Positions 5,720 through 12,259 of a stretch of DNA of 12,259 bases are shown here, piece after piece. The translations under genes were made by a program, and so were the position numbers. Origin of the DNA: Eubacteriales Family XIII. Incertae Sedis bacterium (GTDB lineage Bacteria; Bacillota; Clostridia; Peptostreptococcales; Anaerovoracaceae); contig JAISML010000088.1 of assembly GCA_031276775.1 (NCBI GenBank), positions 1 to 12,259 of the forward strand, in the 5' to 3' direction. The notes under the pieces were generated by a model. It searched no databases and was not told the DNA's origin. It saw nothing but the letters and a program-made list of their open reading frames with translations. Numbering within the stretch: position 1 is the stretch's first letter; every line of letters starts with the position of its first letter.

Positions 5720-7621
5720 ACAGAGATGCAACGCTTCAACCGGCTGATGGCTCGTCTCTGCACGGTATTTTGTGTGGGTCTGTCGGTTTTTCAGGTGGCC
5801 ACTATCTTTTTTAAGCTTCCGACCATGCAGTTGCGCCCCTTGCACCTGTGTTTCGGCATGGCGGTCGTCTTTCTCATGAAGCCTTCGCGCAAGGAGAGGA
5901 CTTGGTGGTCCAACGCGATCGATTTGCTCCTTGCGGCGGCGGGCTTGACAGTTGGAATTTACAGCGCTTCAAATTATTTGGAAATTGCTTTTCGCGCCGG
6001 AAATCCGCAAACGGCGGATATCGTCATGGGCGTCGCGCTGACCTTGCTGGTGATGGAAATCGCCAGGCGGACGGTCGGCTGGGTATTGGTCGGGATGGCG
6101 GTTGTGGCCTTGGCCTATGCCTTTTTGGGCCAATACGTGCCCGACCTCTTTGCGCACAGGGGCTTTTCCCTCAGCCGGATCGCGACGATGATGTTCATGT
6201 CGAGCGAAGGGATTTACGGAACGTCCATCGGCATTTCCGCTACGGTCATATTCCAATTCGTGCTGTTCGGCTCCCTGCTGCAGGCCACGGGCGCGGGCAG
6301 GTTTTTCGTCGATTTTGCCATGGCCTTGCTCGGCACCCTGCGGGGAGGTATCGCGAAGGTCGCCGTAATCGCCAGCTCGCTGTTCGGAACGATCAGCGGG
6401 TCCGGTTCCGGGAACGTCGTTGCGACCGGATCGATCACCATTCCGATGATGATCGCGACGGGCTACAAGCGGCACGAAGCCGGCGCGGTCGAATGCGTGG
6501 CCTCGCTGGGCGGGCCTCTTCTGCCTCCGATGATGGCGGCCAGCGCTTTTCTGATCCCCGAGTTCATCGGCGGGGAGTACAGGGATGTGGTCATTGCCGC
6601 CGCGGTCCCCGCCGTTCTGTATTTCTGGAGCATTTTCTGGATGATCGATTTTCAGTCGGCCAGACTCGGCATAACGGGTCTGCCCAAAAGCGAATGTCCC
6701 AATCTGAAGGCGACGCTGAGGGAAGGCTGGCAGTATCTCGCCGTCATCGCTTTGATCGTTTACATGCTTGTCGTGCGCCGCAACACGCCGACCATGGCTG
6801 CGGCGGCCGGCATCCTCGCCGTCATCGTCGTTTCCCTGATCAAGCCGGGCTACGGCCAAAAGCGCTCGCTGAAAACCTATGTCGGCGCCTTTGAAAAGGC
6901 GGCCAAGAGCGCGACGATCCCCATCTCCACCACCGCCCTGTCCGGCATCGTGCTTGGCGTGGTGACCTTGACCGGCATCGGCGTCGTGTTTTCGAGCAGG
7001 ATTCTTGCCGTCGCCGGCCATTCGGTCGTGGCGATCGTTCTGGTGTCCATGGTCGCGGCCATCTTCCTCGGCATGGGTCTGCCGCCGATCGCGGCCTACA
7101 TCATCGTCGCCGTGCTCGTGGCGCCGACCATGATCGAGGTGGGCTTCCTGCCCATGGCCGCGCATCTGTTTGTTTTCTGGTACGGGATGTTCGGACTGAT
7201 CACCCCGCCGGTTTGCGGCGCGGTGTTCGCTTCCTGCGGGATCAGCGAGGCAAAGATATGGCCCACGGCGCGGGAAGCGATCAAATCGGCCTCCGTCGGT
7301 TACCTGATCCCGCTTGCGTTTGTCTTTCAGCCGGCGCTTTTGCTCTACGGGACCCCGCCCGAGCTGATTTGGATGATCGTTCTGTACTTGGTGGGTTCCT
7401 TGGCGATGGTGGCCGGCGTGCAGAACTACTTTATGGAACCGCTGATCCTTTGGGAGCGGATCGCATTGCTTGTTTGCGGCTTGATTTGCATTTTGCCGAT
7501 TCAAAGCCTGAACCCGTTCGCCTTTGGTCTGATCCTCATACTGTTTGCCTATCTGATCGTTAAAAGCAAAAAAACGGGGAAGGCACAACCTCCGGACGTG
7601 TCGGAGCAACAAGCGGGATGA
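5717..7621 (+). CDS. Fused TRAP transporter permease (small DctQ-like plus large DctM-like subunits)
   Basis: From the TTG start the protein has 634 residues and is hydrophobic throughout, with many predicted membrane segments. The length fits fused 4TM/12TM TRAP permeases that pair with TAXI binding proteins. The N-terminal third is DctQ-like; the DctM-like part carries the signature FGTISGSGSGNVVATG (from residue 223), then SITIPMM, then ASLGGPLLPPMMAASAFLIPEF. A late segment, MGLPPIAAYIIVAVLVAP, is also typical. TRAP systems are Na+ or proton symporters for organic acids in the inner membrane. The TAXI receptor gene follows 85 bases downstream, completing the transporter. An upstream extension to 5657 in the same frame is possible but would add a polar stretch without a ribosome site. 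Substrate is unknown; TAXI systems with known cargo include glutamate and dicarboxylates. Confidence 0.93.
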   Translation: MTEMQRFNRLMARLCTVFCVGLSVFQVATIFFKLPTMQLRPLHLCFGMAVVFLMKPSRKERTWWSNAIDLLLAAAGLTVGIYSASNYLEIAFRAGNPQTADIVMGVALTLLVMEIARRTVGWVLVGMAVVALAYAFLGQYVPDLFAHRGFSLSRIATMMFMSSEGIYGTSIGISATVIFQFVLFGSLLQATGAGRFFVDFAMALLGTLRGGIAKVAVIASSLFGTISGSGSGNVVATGSITIPMMIATGYKRHEAGAVECVASLGGPLLPPMMAASAFLIPEFIGGEYRDVVIAAAVPAVLYFWSIFWMIDFQSARLGITGLPKSECPNLKATLREGWQYLAVIALIVYMLVVRRNTPTMAAAAGILAVIVVSLIKPGYGQKRSLKTYVGAFEKAAKSATIPISTTALSGIVLGVVTLTGIGVVFSSRILAVAGHSVVAIVLVSMVAAIFLGMGLPPIAAYIIVAVLVAPTMIEVGFLPMAAHLFVFWYGMFGLITPPVCGAVFASCGISEAKIWPTAREAIKSASVGYLIPLAFVFQPALLLYGTPPELIWMIVLYLVGSLAMVAGVQNYFMEPLILWERIALLVCGLICILPIQSLNPFAFGLILILFAYLIVKSKKTGKAQPPDVSEQQAG

Positions 7622-7675
7622 GGTCTTTCGGAGAGCGATTTCCGCTTTGGACGGATGAGCGATTTTTAAATTTGT

Positions 7676-7691
7676 GCCGCCGTTTGGCGGC
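7676..7691. repeat. Perfect hairpin just before the TAXI ribosome site
   Basis: GCCGCC (7676-7681) and GGCGGC (7686-7691) pair around a GTTT loop, five bases before the CGGAG that serves the ATG at 7707. No T-tract follows. In a TRAP operon the binding protein is usually needed in excess over the permease, and a hairpin here could block 3'-to-5' decay or tune translation. That function is inference. Confidence 0.4.
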
Positions 7692-7706
7692 GGAACGGAG
7701 AAAACA

Positions 7707-8729
7707 ATGAACAGAAAGCGAATTGCCGGCGTCATCATGACCCTTGCTCTGTTGGCCGCAACCGTCGCCGGATGCGGTTCAAATTCGGATTCGGAAGCGG
7801 CGGGCGAGCGGGAAAAGACAATCGTGAGCTTCGGCGGCGGCCCGTCGGGAGGCACGTTCTACAGCATCGCGATCGGCGTGTCGGAGTTGGTGAACAAGGT
7901 GGTCCCCACGCTGAAGGCAAGCTCCGAATCCACGGGCGGCGGCGTGGAGAACCTTACGCTTCTCGCCAGAGAGGAAATCGATTTTGGCATCGTTTCTCTC
8001 GAATCTCTCTACGAGTCGGCGCACGGCCTCGGAGAATACGCCGATTCCGAGATCGATTACAGCGGGATCACCATCATGGGGCCCGGTCAGTACGGCTCGA
8101 CCGGCGTGCATGTGAATGCCGCGTCGGACGCATACGCCATCGAGGATTTGAAGGGCAAGCGGGTGGCCCTGGGACCCGCCGGGAGCTCCGGCGCCATCAT
8201 GTGGGAACGCATGTTCGAATTGCACGGACTGTCCGCAAAGAACGGGGATTTCACACCGGAATGGCTGTCCTATACCGATGCCGTCGCCTCCTTGACCGAC
8301 GGCTTGGTCGATGCGATCTGCATGCCCGTGATCACAAACGGCGTCAAATATTCCTCCGGCGTCCAGCTGACAAGCTCCATAGACGTAAGGATCTTCACGA
8401 CGACGCAGGAGAAAATGGACGAATACCTGACGAAATACCCGATGTACATGGGTTCCACAATCTCGGCCGGCCTGTATGATTTCATTGAAGAGGACTTGCC
8501 CTCCATGGGTTTTGTGTCCCTCTTCGCCGCGCGGGGCGGGATCGATGAAGGCATCGTGTACGAGATCGCAAAGACCATCTTCGAAAACAGCGAGGAATTC
8601 AAGAAATGCCATGATGTTGCGAGCATGTATTGCGATCCCGCCCAAATCAAGACGATATACGAAACGATAGACGTGCCGATCAACGAGGGAGCGCTTCGCT
8701 ATTATAAGGAAGCCGGCATGATTGAATAG
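7707..8729 (+). CDS. TAXI-family TRAP transporter solute-binding lipoprotein
   Basis: The 340-residue product begins with a charged MNRKR, a hydrophobic stretch, and the lipobox VAGC (C23 is the predicted lipidated residue). A Gly/Ser/Glu-rich linker follows. The mature part begins VSFGGGPSGGTFYSIAIGV (about 40-58) and contains SSESTGGGVENLTLL (72-86), both characteristic of the TAXI (TRAP-associated extracytoplasmic immunogenic) family. ATG 7707 is chosen over a GTG at 7674: it has CGGAG at 6-base spacing and gives a proper signal sequence, while 7674 falls just before the hairpin. The lipoprotein box suggests anchoring outside the cytoplasmic membrane, as in Gram-positive or other lipoprotein-type receptors. 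It would deliver substrate to the fused permease encoded just upstream. Confidence 0.94.
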   Translation: MNRKRIAGVIMTLALLAATVAGCGSNSDSEAAGEREKTIVSFGGGPSGGTFYSIAIGVSELVNKVVPTLKASSESTGGGVENLTLLAREEIDFGIVSLESLYESAHGLGEYADSEIDYSGITIMGPGQYGSTGVHVNAASDAYAIEDLKGKRVALGPAGSSGAIMWERMFELHGLSAKNGDFTPEWLSYTDAVASLTDGLVDAICMPVITNGVKYSSGVQLTSSIDVRIFTTTQEKMDEYLTKYPMYMGSTISAGLYDFIEEDLPSMGFVSLFAARGGIDEGIVYEIAKTIFENSEEFKKCHDVASMYCDPAQIKTIYETIDVPINEGALRYYKEAGMIE

Positions 8730-8756
8730 TACCGTCTGAAAGGAGCACAAGACCGA

Positions 8757-8954
8757 ATGAATGTCATAGAGATCAATGAAAACCGGTGCAAGGGCTGCGG
8801 ACTGTGCGTGGGGTTTTGCCCCAAGGACGTTCTGGAAATGCGCTTGCCCCGGGCGCCGCAGGTGATTCGGGAGGATCTGTGCATCGGATGCAAGCAGTGT
8901 GAGCTCAAATGCCCCGATTTTGCAATCACCGTGGAGGTAAAATCACATGCGTAA
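8757..8954 (+). CDS. korD: 2-oxoacid:ferredoxin oxidoreductase delta (ferredoxin) subunit
   Basis: A 65-residue 2x[4Fe-4S] ferredoxin with C11-C14-C17-C21 and C42-C45-C48-C52, both in the classical CxxCxxCxxxCP arrangement. The size and its place directly before the alpha subunit identify it as the delta subunit that passes electrons from the TPP-Fe-S core to free ferredoxin. AAAGGAG precedes the ATG at about 11 bases. Its last 8 bases overlap the start of korA, indicating translational coupling. It lies 27 bases after the TAXI gene, so transporter and oxidoreductase are probably on one transcript. Confidence 0.9.
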   Translation: MNVIEINENRCKGCGLCVGFCPKDVLEMRLPRAPQVIREDLCIGCKQCELKCPDFAITVEVKSHA

Positions 8955-10095
8955 ACATGAAATTCGGTTCGGAATGGGCAATGAGGCGATCGCGGAAGGC
9001 GCCATTGCGGCCGGCGCGCGTTTTTACGCCGGATACCCGATCACGCCCTCCTCGGAAATCGCCGACATCTCCTCCGTGCGATTGCCGCAGGTGGGAGGCA
9101 TTTTTGTGCAGATGGAGGATGAGATCGGCTCGATGTCGGCCATCATCGGCGCGTCGGCGGCGGGTGTAAAGTCCTATACCGCCACATCCGGCCCGGGCAT
9201 CTCCCTGATGCAGGAGAATATAGGCGTTGCCGTGATCACGGAAATCCCCTGCGTGATCATCAATGTGCAGCGCAGCGGTCCGTCCACCGGCTTGGCCACC
9301 AAGCCCGGGCAGCAGGATGTCATGCAGGCGCGTTGGGGCGCGCACGGCGACCATGCCATCATCGCGCTGTCCCCTTCGTCGGTGCAGGAATGCTATGACC
9401 TCACCATCCGCGCGTTCAACCTGGCCGAGAAGTACCGCACGCCGGTCTGTATCCTGAGCGACGAGATCGTCGGTCACATGCGCGAACAATTTGAGTTGCA
9501 CGGCGCAAAGGAGATCATAGGCCGAAAGCAGCCCGATCCGTCCATGCCGGTCGAAGCGTTCCGTCCCTACGACTTTGAACGCTACGAGGATCACATCGCC
9601 CCGCTGCCTCCCTTCGGCGGCAGGTATGTGTACCGGCATACCGCCTCCGGCCATGATGAAAACGGCTATGTCACCAACGACAAACAAAACGCGAACAAAT
9701 TCATAAGGCATTACACGGAAAAAATCGAGAAGCACCGGGACGACATCGTGACGGTGGAGGCGCATTGCATGGAGGACGCGGAATACGCGATCATCTCGTT
9801 CGGTTGCTCGGTTCGATCGGCCATGGCCGCGATGCGCATGGCGAGAGCCCGGGGCAAAAAGGTGGGCGTGCTGAAGCTGATTACGCTGTGGCCCTTTGCG
9901 GACAAGGAGGTGCGGGCGGTTCTCGACCGGGTCAAGGGCGCGATCGTCGCCGAAATGAATCTGGGGCAGGTGTTCTCCGAGGTCAGCCGCCACAACGACC
10001 GGAGGATTCCGCTGGTGAGCGTCGGCAAGGTGGATGCGGAGATCATCTATCCCGAAGAAATTCTGGATGCGCTGGAGGAGGCGGCAAGGGCATGA
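8947..10095 (+). CDS. korA: 2-oxoacid:ferredoxin oxidoreductase alpha subunit
   Basis: The 382-residue protein is the alpha subunit (pyrimidine-binding and transketolase C-terminal-like domains) without a fused gamma domain; gamma is encoded separately downstream. Signatures are GYPITPSSE (29-37), QMEDEIGSM (55-63), TSGPGISLMQENIG (80-93) and QRSGPSTGLATKPGQQD (108-124). The complex decarboxylates a 2-oxo acid with CoA to acyl-CoA and CO2 and reduces ferredoxin. It acts in the cytoplasm and is oxygen-sensitive. Organisation and motifs resemble the 2-oxoglutarate (Kor) and branched-chain (Vor) classes rather than single-chain pyruvate enzymes. The acid used cannot be told from sequence, so the symbol denotes the family only. 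The ATG overlaps korD, and the stop overlaps the korB start. Confidence 0.93.
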   Translation: MRKHEIRFGMGNEAIAEGAIAAGARFYAGYPITPSSEIADISSVRLPQVGGIFVQMEDEIGSMSAIIGASAAGVKSYTATSGPGISLMQENIGVAVITEIPCVIINVQRSGPSTGLATKPGQQDVMQARWGAHGDHAIIALSPSSVQECYDLTIRAFNLAEKYRTPVCILSDEIVGHMREQFELHGAKEIIGRKQPDPSMPVEAFRPYDFERYEDHIAPLPPFGGRYVYRHTASGHDENGYVTNDKQNANKFIRHYTEKIEKHRDDIVTVEAHCMEDAEYAIISFGCSVRSAMAAMRMARARGKKVGVLKLITLWPFADKEVRAVLDRVKGAIVAEMNLGQVFSEVSRHNDRRIPLVSVGKVDAEIIYPEEILDALEEAARA

Positions 10096-10922
10096 GATGG
10101 GATGAATATTTGAAAAAAGAGCGGCTGCCTTCCTTTTGGTGCGCGGGATGCGGTTACGGCCAAGTCATGCGCTCGCTCGCCATGGCGCTGGAAAAGACGC
10201 GGGCCGCCTTGGAAAACACCGTGATCGTATCCGGCATCGGTTGCTGGGGCCATGTGGACTCTTGGATGAAGCCCAACGCGTTTCACGGCATACACGGCCG
10301 CGCGCTCGCGTTTGCCACGGGCATCAAGCTCGCTTCTCCCGCGCTCAACGTCATCGTCGTGATGGGCGACGGGGACGGCGTGACCATCGGCGGGAATCAC
10401 TTTATCCACGCGTGCCGCCGCAATGTGGGGCTGACCGCCGTCGTCTGCAACAATCTCAATTACGGCATGACCGGCGGACAGTATTCGGGAACGACGCCGG
10501 AGGATTCCATCACCTCCACTTCGCGCTACGGCCACATCGAGCAGAGCTTCGACATCTGCCGGCTCGCTGAAGCGGCGGGCGCCCATTTCATCGCCCGTTC
10601 CATCTCGGAAAACGTCGTTGCGACAGCCGATTGTATCGCGGAGGGAATGAAACGGGAGAATTTTGCCGTCATTGAGGTCATGTCGCCCTGCACAACGCAT
10701 TACGGACGCAACAACAACATGCGCAAACCGATCGAGATGTACCGGCGGATCAAGAGTCTGGCCGTGCCGGTCGGCACCGCAGCCAAGCTCTCCTCAGAGC
10801 AAATGGAAGGCAAATTTGTAACGGGCATCCTGCTTGACAGGCCGGGCGAGGACTATTTCACACGGTATCAAAACAATATCAAGGTCAAGGCGCAGACCGC
10901 AGCCAAAGAGGAGGGCACATGA
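10092..10922 (+). CDS. korB: 2-oxoacid:ferredoxin oxidoreductase beta subunit (TPP-binding)
   Basis: The 276-residue protein carries the thiamine diphosphate site MGDGDGVTIGGNHF (91-104) ending in CNNLNYGMTGGQ (119-130). The proximal cluster would use C17, C20, C51 and C200 (WCAGCG, GIGCWG, SPCTTH). HGIHGRALAFATGIKLA (65-81) is typical of the family. The usual CPGCGH is CAGCGY here, a mild variant that keeps the cysteines. The reading frame is open upstream to 9765, but the family N-terminus and the ATGA overlap with korA's stop fix the start at 10092. Beta and alpha together form the catalytic core. The stop codon overlaps the first of two ATGs of korC. Confidence 0.93.
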   Translation: MRWDEYLKKERLPSFWCAGCGYGQVMRSLAMALEKTRAALENTVIVSGIGCWGHVDSWMKPNAFHGIHGRALAFATGIKLASPALNVIVVMGDGDGVTIGGNHFIHACRRNVGLTAVVCNNLNYGMTGGQYSGTTPEDSITSTSRYGHIEQSFDICRLAEAAGAHFIARSISENVVATADCIAEGMKRENFAVIEVMSPCTTHYGRNNNMRKPIEMYRRIKSLAVPVGTAAKLSSEQMEGKFVTGILLDRPGEDYFTRYQNNIKVKAQTAAKEEGT

Positions 10923-11461
10923 TGCGGACGAAGTGGGAGATTGTTTTCGGGGGAGTCGGCGGACAGGGACTCCTGCTCAACGGCGAACTTCTCGGCGCCG
11001 CCGCGTCCATTCTGGAAAAGCGCCAAGCCGTTATGATCGGCGCATACGGCACGGAAGCCCGCGGCGCTTTCACAAAGGCCGATCTGATCCTGTCGGAGGA
11101 ATACATAGACTTCCCGGAGGTCTTGCGGGCCGATGTCGTGGTGGCGCTGGCGCAGGTGGCCTATGACCGTTACGCGGCGGAGATGCCGGAGGGTTCCATT
11201 CTGCTCTACAACAGCGACAGGGTGAAGGAAACGCCCTCGCCGGCCCGCCGCTACGGAGTGCCGACGGAAACCATCGCCTCCGGGGTGGGAAACCCCTCCG
11301 GGCAAAACATGGTGGCGCTGGGCGCGCTGCTCGCCCTGACGCGGTGCGCGCGCCCAGATTCGGTCAAGGAAATGATCCGGCGCCGCTTTAAGGGCACCGA
11401 AACGCTGATCGCCGGCAACATCGCCGCTTTTGAGGGCGGGTATGCTTCGGTATTGGGGTAA
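10922..11461 (+). CDS. korC: 2-oxoacid:ferredoxin oxidoreductase gamma subunit
   Basis: The product is 179 residues, the normal size for a stand-alone gamma subunit. It begins FGGVGGQGLLLNGELLG (9-25) and has the family block AYGTEARGAFTKADLILS (41-58). The gamma domain contributes to the CoA-binding site. Two adjacent ATGs exist: 10919 overlaps korB's TGA as ATGA, and 10922 lies 7 bases after AGGAGG (10909-10914). I choose 10922 on spacing; the difference is one residue. This is the last gene of the cluster, followed by a terminator-like hairpin, so the full order is D-A-B-C. Confidence 0.92.
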   Translation: MRTKWEIVFGGVGGQGLLLNGELLGAAASILEKRQAVMIGAYGTEARGAFTKADLILSEEYIDFPEVLRADVVVALAQVAYDRYAAEMPEGSILLYNSDRVKETPSPARRYGVPTETIASGVGNPSGQNMVALGALLALTRCARPDSVKEMIRRRFKGTETLIAGNIAAFEGGYASVLG

Positions 11462-11483
11462 GTATAATATTTCATTTCCTGTT

Positions 11484-11517
11484 CCGCCAAAGGGGTGCGC
11501 ATCGCCCCCTTCGGCGG
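11484..11517 (+). terminator. Probable terminator of the catabolic/kor operon
   Basis: Bases 11484-11495 pair with 11506-11517 (CCGCC-A-AAGGGG against CCCCTT-C-GGCGG), a 12-position stem with one mismatch and a 10-base loop, 22 bases after korC. Only a short TTGTCCT follows, so it is an imperfect intrinsic terminator. A change of transcription unit here fits the promoter-like sequence before the next gene. Confidence 0.5.
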
Positions 11518-11591
11518 TTGTCCTGCGCACGGACGCACGGAAAAGCCGCGCAAATCGGAGGCATATCGATCTTTTCTTTGTCCTGCGACTG

Positions 11592-11600
11592 TGATACAAT
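11592..11600 (+). promoter_or_regulatory. Extended -10 promoter close to the start of the FMN-reductase-like gene
   Basis: TGATACAAT (11592-11600) is an extended -10 with 5 of 6 core matches. The -35 at 17-base spacing (TTTTCT, 11572-11577) is poor. Transcription would start around 11606-11608, on or next to the ATG at 11607, implying a leaderless message; no ribosome site is visible before that ATG. Confidence 0.4.
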
Positions 11601-11606
11601 GGGCGC

Positions 11607-12194
11607 ATGAAATACTGCATCTTGATGGGAAGTCCGCGCAAAAATGGAAATACCTCGTCCTTGCTGCAACCCTTTGCCGAAGAGCTGCGCGCTTCGGGTG
11701 CGGGGCATGCGCTCATATGGCTGTACGACAGGCGGATCGAGCCCTGCGTCGCCTGCAGGACCTGTCAGTACGATTGGTCGGTTTTCGGTTGCCGGCATCG
11801 CGACGATATGCAGGAGATCTTCGACGCGGTCTTGGCCTGCGACGTCCTCGTGCTCGCGACGCCCATCTATTCATGGTACTGCACGCCCCCCATGAAGGCG
11901 GCGATCGACCGCTTGATGTACGGCATGAACAAATACTACGGAGACGAGAAAGGACCCTCTCTCTGGCAGGGAAAGCGGCTTGCGCTGATCGCCACCTGCG
12001 GCTATCGCCCGGAGAAGGCGACGGATCTTTGGGAGGAAGGCATCAAACGTTACTGCAAGCATTCCGGCCTCCGATACGCCGGAATCTTGGCCGAGCGGGA
12101 TTTGGGCTACCGGTCCGCGTTCATGGACGAGGAAAAGGCGCAACGCGCGCGGCTGTTCGCGCGACAATTGCGACAATTGCAATGCGGAAAATAG
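11607..12194 (+). CDS. NADPH-dependent FMN reductase / flavodoxin-fold iron-sulfur flavoprotein-like protein
   Basis: The 195-residue protein has the flavodoxin-like FMN phosphate loop GSPRKNGNTSSLL (8-20) and the family segment ATPIYSWYCTPPMKAAIDRLM. Between them are four cysteines, C47-x2-C50-x2-C53-x8-C62, followed by RDDM. Iron-sulfur flavoproteins (Isf) use a compact CxxCxxCx(4-7)C for a [4Fe-4S] cluster. The last spacing here is one residue longer, so cluster binding is likely but not certain. The first methionine fits the family N-terminus, yet it lacks a ribosome site. Isf-like proteins shuttle electrons between ferredoxin and acceptors such as oxygen or quinones. It appears to be a separate transcription unit from the kor operon, so a functional link to it is only possible. 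The C-terminus ends in a 9-base tandem repeat encoding RQLRQL (12162-12179). Confidence 0.87.
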   Translation: MKYCILMGSPRKNGNTSSLLQPFAEELRASGAGHALIWLYDRRIEPCVACRTCQYDWSVFGCRHRDDMQEIFDAVLACDVLVLATPIYSWYCTPPMKAAIDRLMYGMNKYYGDEKGPSLWQGKRLALIATCGYRPEKATDLWEEGIKRYCKHSGLRYAGILAERDLGYRSAFMDEEKAQRARLFARQLRQLQCGK

Positions 12195-12202
12195 ATTTTT
12201 CC
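12186..12202. repeat. AT-rich inverted repeat across the stop codon
   Basis: GGAAAA (12186-12191) and TTTTCC (12197-12202) form a 6-bp arm around TAGAT and span the stop codon of the FMN-reductase-like gene. It ends one base before the TTGACA promoter element. It could be a weak terminator or an operator for the next gene. Confidence 0.3.
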
Positions 12203-12203
12203 A

Positions 12204-12232
12204 TTGACAACGGAAAACCCATGTGCTAAGAT
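12204..12232 (+). promoter_or_regulatory. Promoter for a gene beyond the right edge
   Basis: A perfect -35 TTGACA (12204-12209) lies 17 bases from TAAGAT (12227-12232); GATAAT (12230-12235) is an alternative -10 with 20-base spacing. The ATG at 12245 opens only a 4-codon ORF (MKSL), so the true downstream gene starts outside the window. Confidence 0.5.
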
Positions 12233-12259
12233 AATATTCGGCTCATGAAAAGCCTGTGA

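Noticed and set aside
5969..7855. 628-residue open frame on the minus strand opposite the TRAP permease
   Set aside because: Composition is low-complexity, rich in His, Arg, Asp and Gly, as expected of an antisense shadow of a GC-rich hydrophobic gene. It has no family motifs and spans the permease-TAXI junction.
9765..10091. Upstream extension of the korB frame
   Set aside because: The extension lies inside korA, is Arg/Gly-rich junk in composition, and the family N-terminus starts at 10092.
11463..11468. Perfect TATAAT just after korC
   Set aside because: No acceptable -35 at 16-18 bases, and the terminator-like hairpin follows at once; probably chance in a short AT-rich stretch.
12162..12179. 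Tandem 9-base repeat CGACAATTG x2
   Set aside because: Only two copies, in frame and coding RQLRQL at a tolerant C-terminus; too short to call a repeat element.
1..12259. CRISPR arrays, insertion sequences, tRNA or rRNA genes
   Set aside because: Searched by eye; no spaced repeats, transposase motifs, terminal inverted repeats with flanking duplications, or RNA gene signatures were seen.

Overview
The window is GC-rich bacterial DNA with every convincing gene on the + strand. Gene content suggests an anaerobe, most likely of a clostridial/Firmicutes-like or similar fermentative lineage: a 2-hydroxyacyl-CoA dehydratase-type subunit, a four-subunit 2-oxoacid:ferredoxin oxidoreductase, an oxygen-sensitive Fe-S flavoenzyme, a TAXI-type TRAP transporter and strong AGGAGG ribosome sites. 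The taxonomic call is inference only.

Layout. Bases 3-143 are the 3' end of a gene resembling a 2-hydroxyglutaryl-CoA dehydratase/benzoyl-CoA reductase family subunit. A LysR regulator (165-1112) follows 21 bases later. A 366-base gap holds a terminator-like hairpin, an inverted repeat that looks like a regulator operator, and a promoter whose -35 overlaps that repeat. The metabolic cluster then runs to 11461: RraA/HMG-aldolase-like protein, ketopantoate-reductase-family dehydrogenase, PreA-like flavoprotein with a C-terminal 2x[4Fe-4S] domain, FAH-family hydrolase/hydratase, fused TRAP permease, TAXI lipoprotein, and KorD-KorA-KorB-KorC with overlapping reading frames. Stem-loops sit in several intercistronic gaps. 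A terminator-like hairpin closes the cluster. A small FMN-reductase/flavodoxin-fold gene follows (11607-12194), then a promoter-like sequence pointing out of the window.

How the genes may work together (inference): the TRAP/TAXI system imports an organic acid. The PreA-like and FAH-family enzymes transform a carbon skeleton. The RraA-like protein may cleave or decarboxylate a 2-oxo acid. The PanE-like enzyme can reduce a 2-oxo acid to a 2-hydroxy acid, and KorDABC can oxidise a 2-oxo acid to acyl-CoA while reducing ferredoxin. Reduced ferredoxin from KorDABC could feed the PreA-like enzyme, which has its own Fe-S domain but no PreT partner here and lacks the usual catalytic cysteine loop. With the upstream dehydratase-type gene, the locus could hold both oxidative and reductive arms of an anaerobic 2-oxo-acid fermentation. 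The substrate cannot be read from the sequence.
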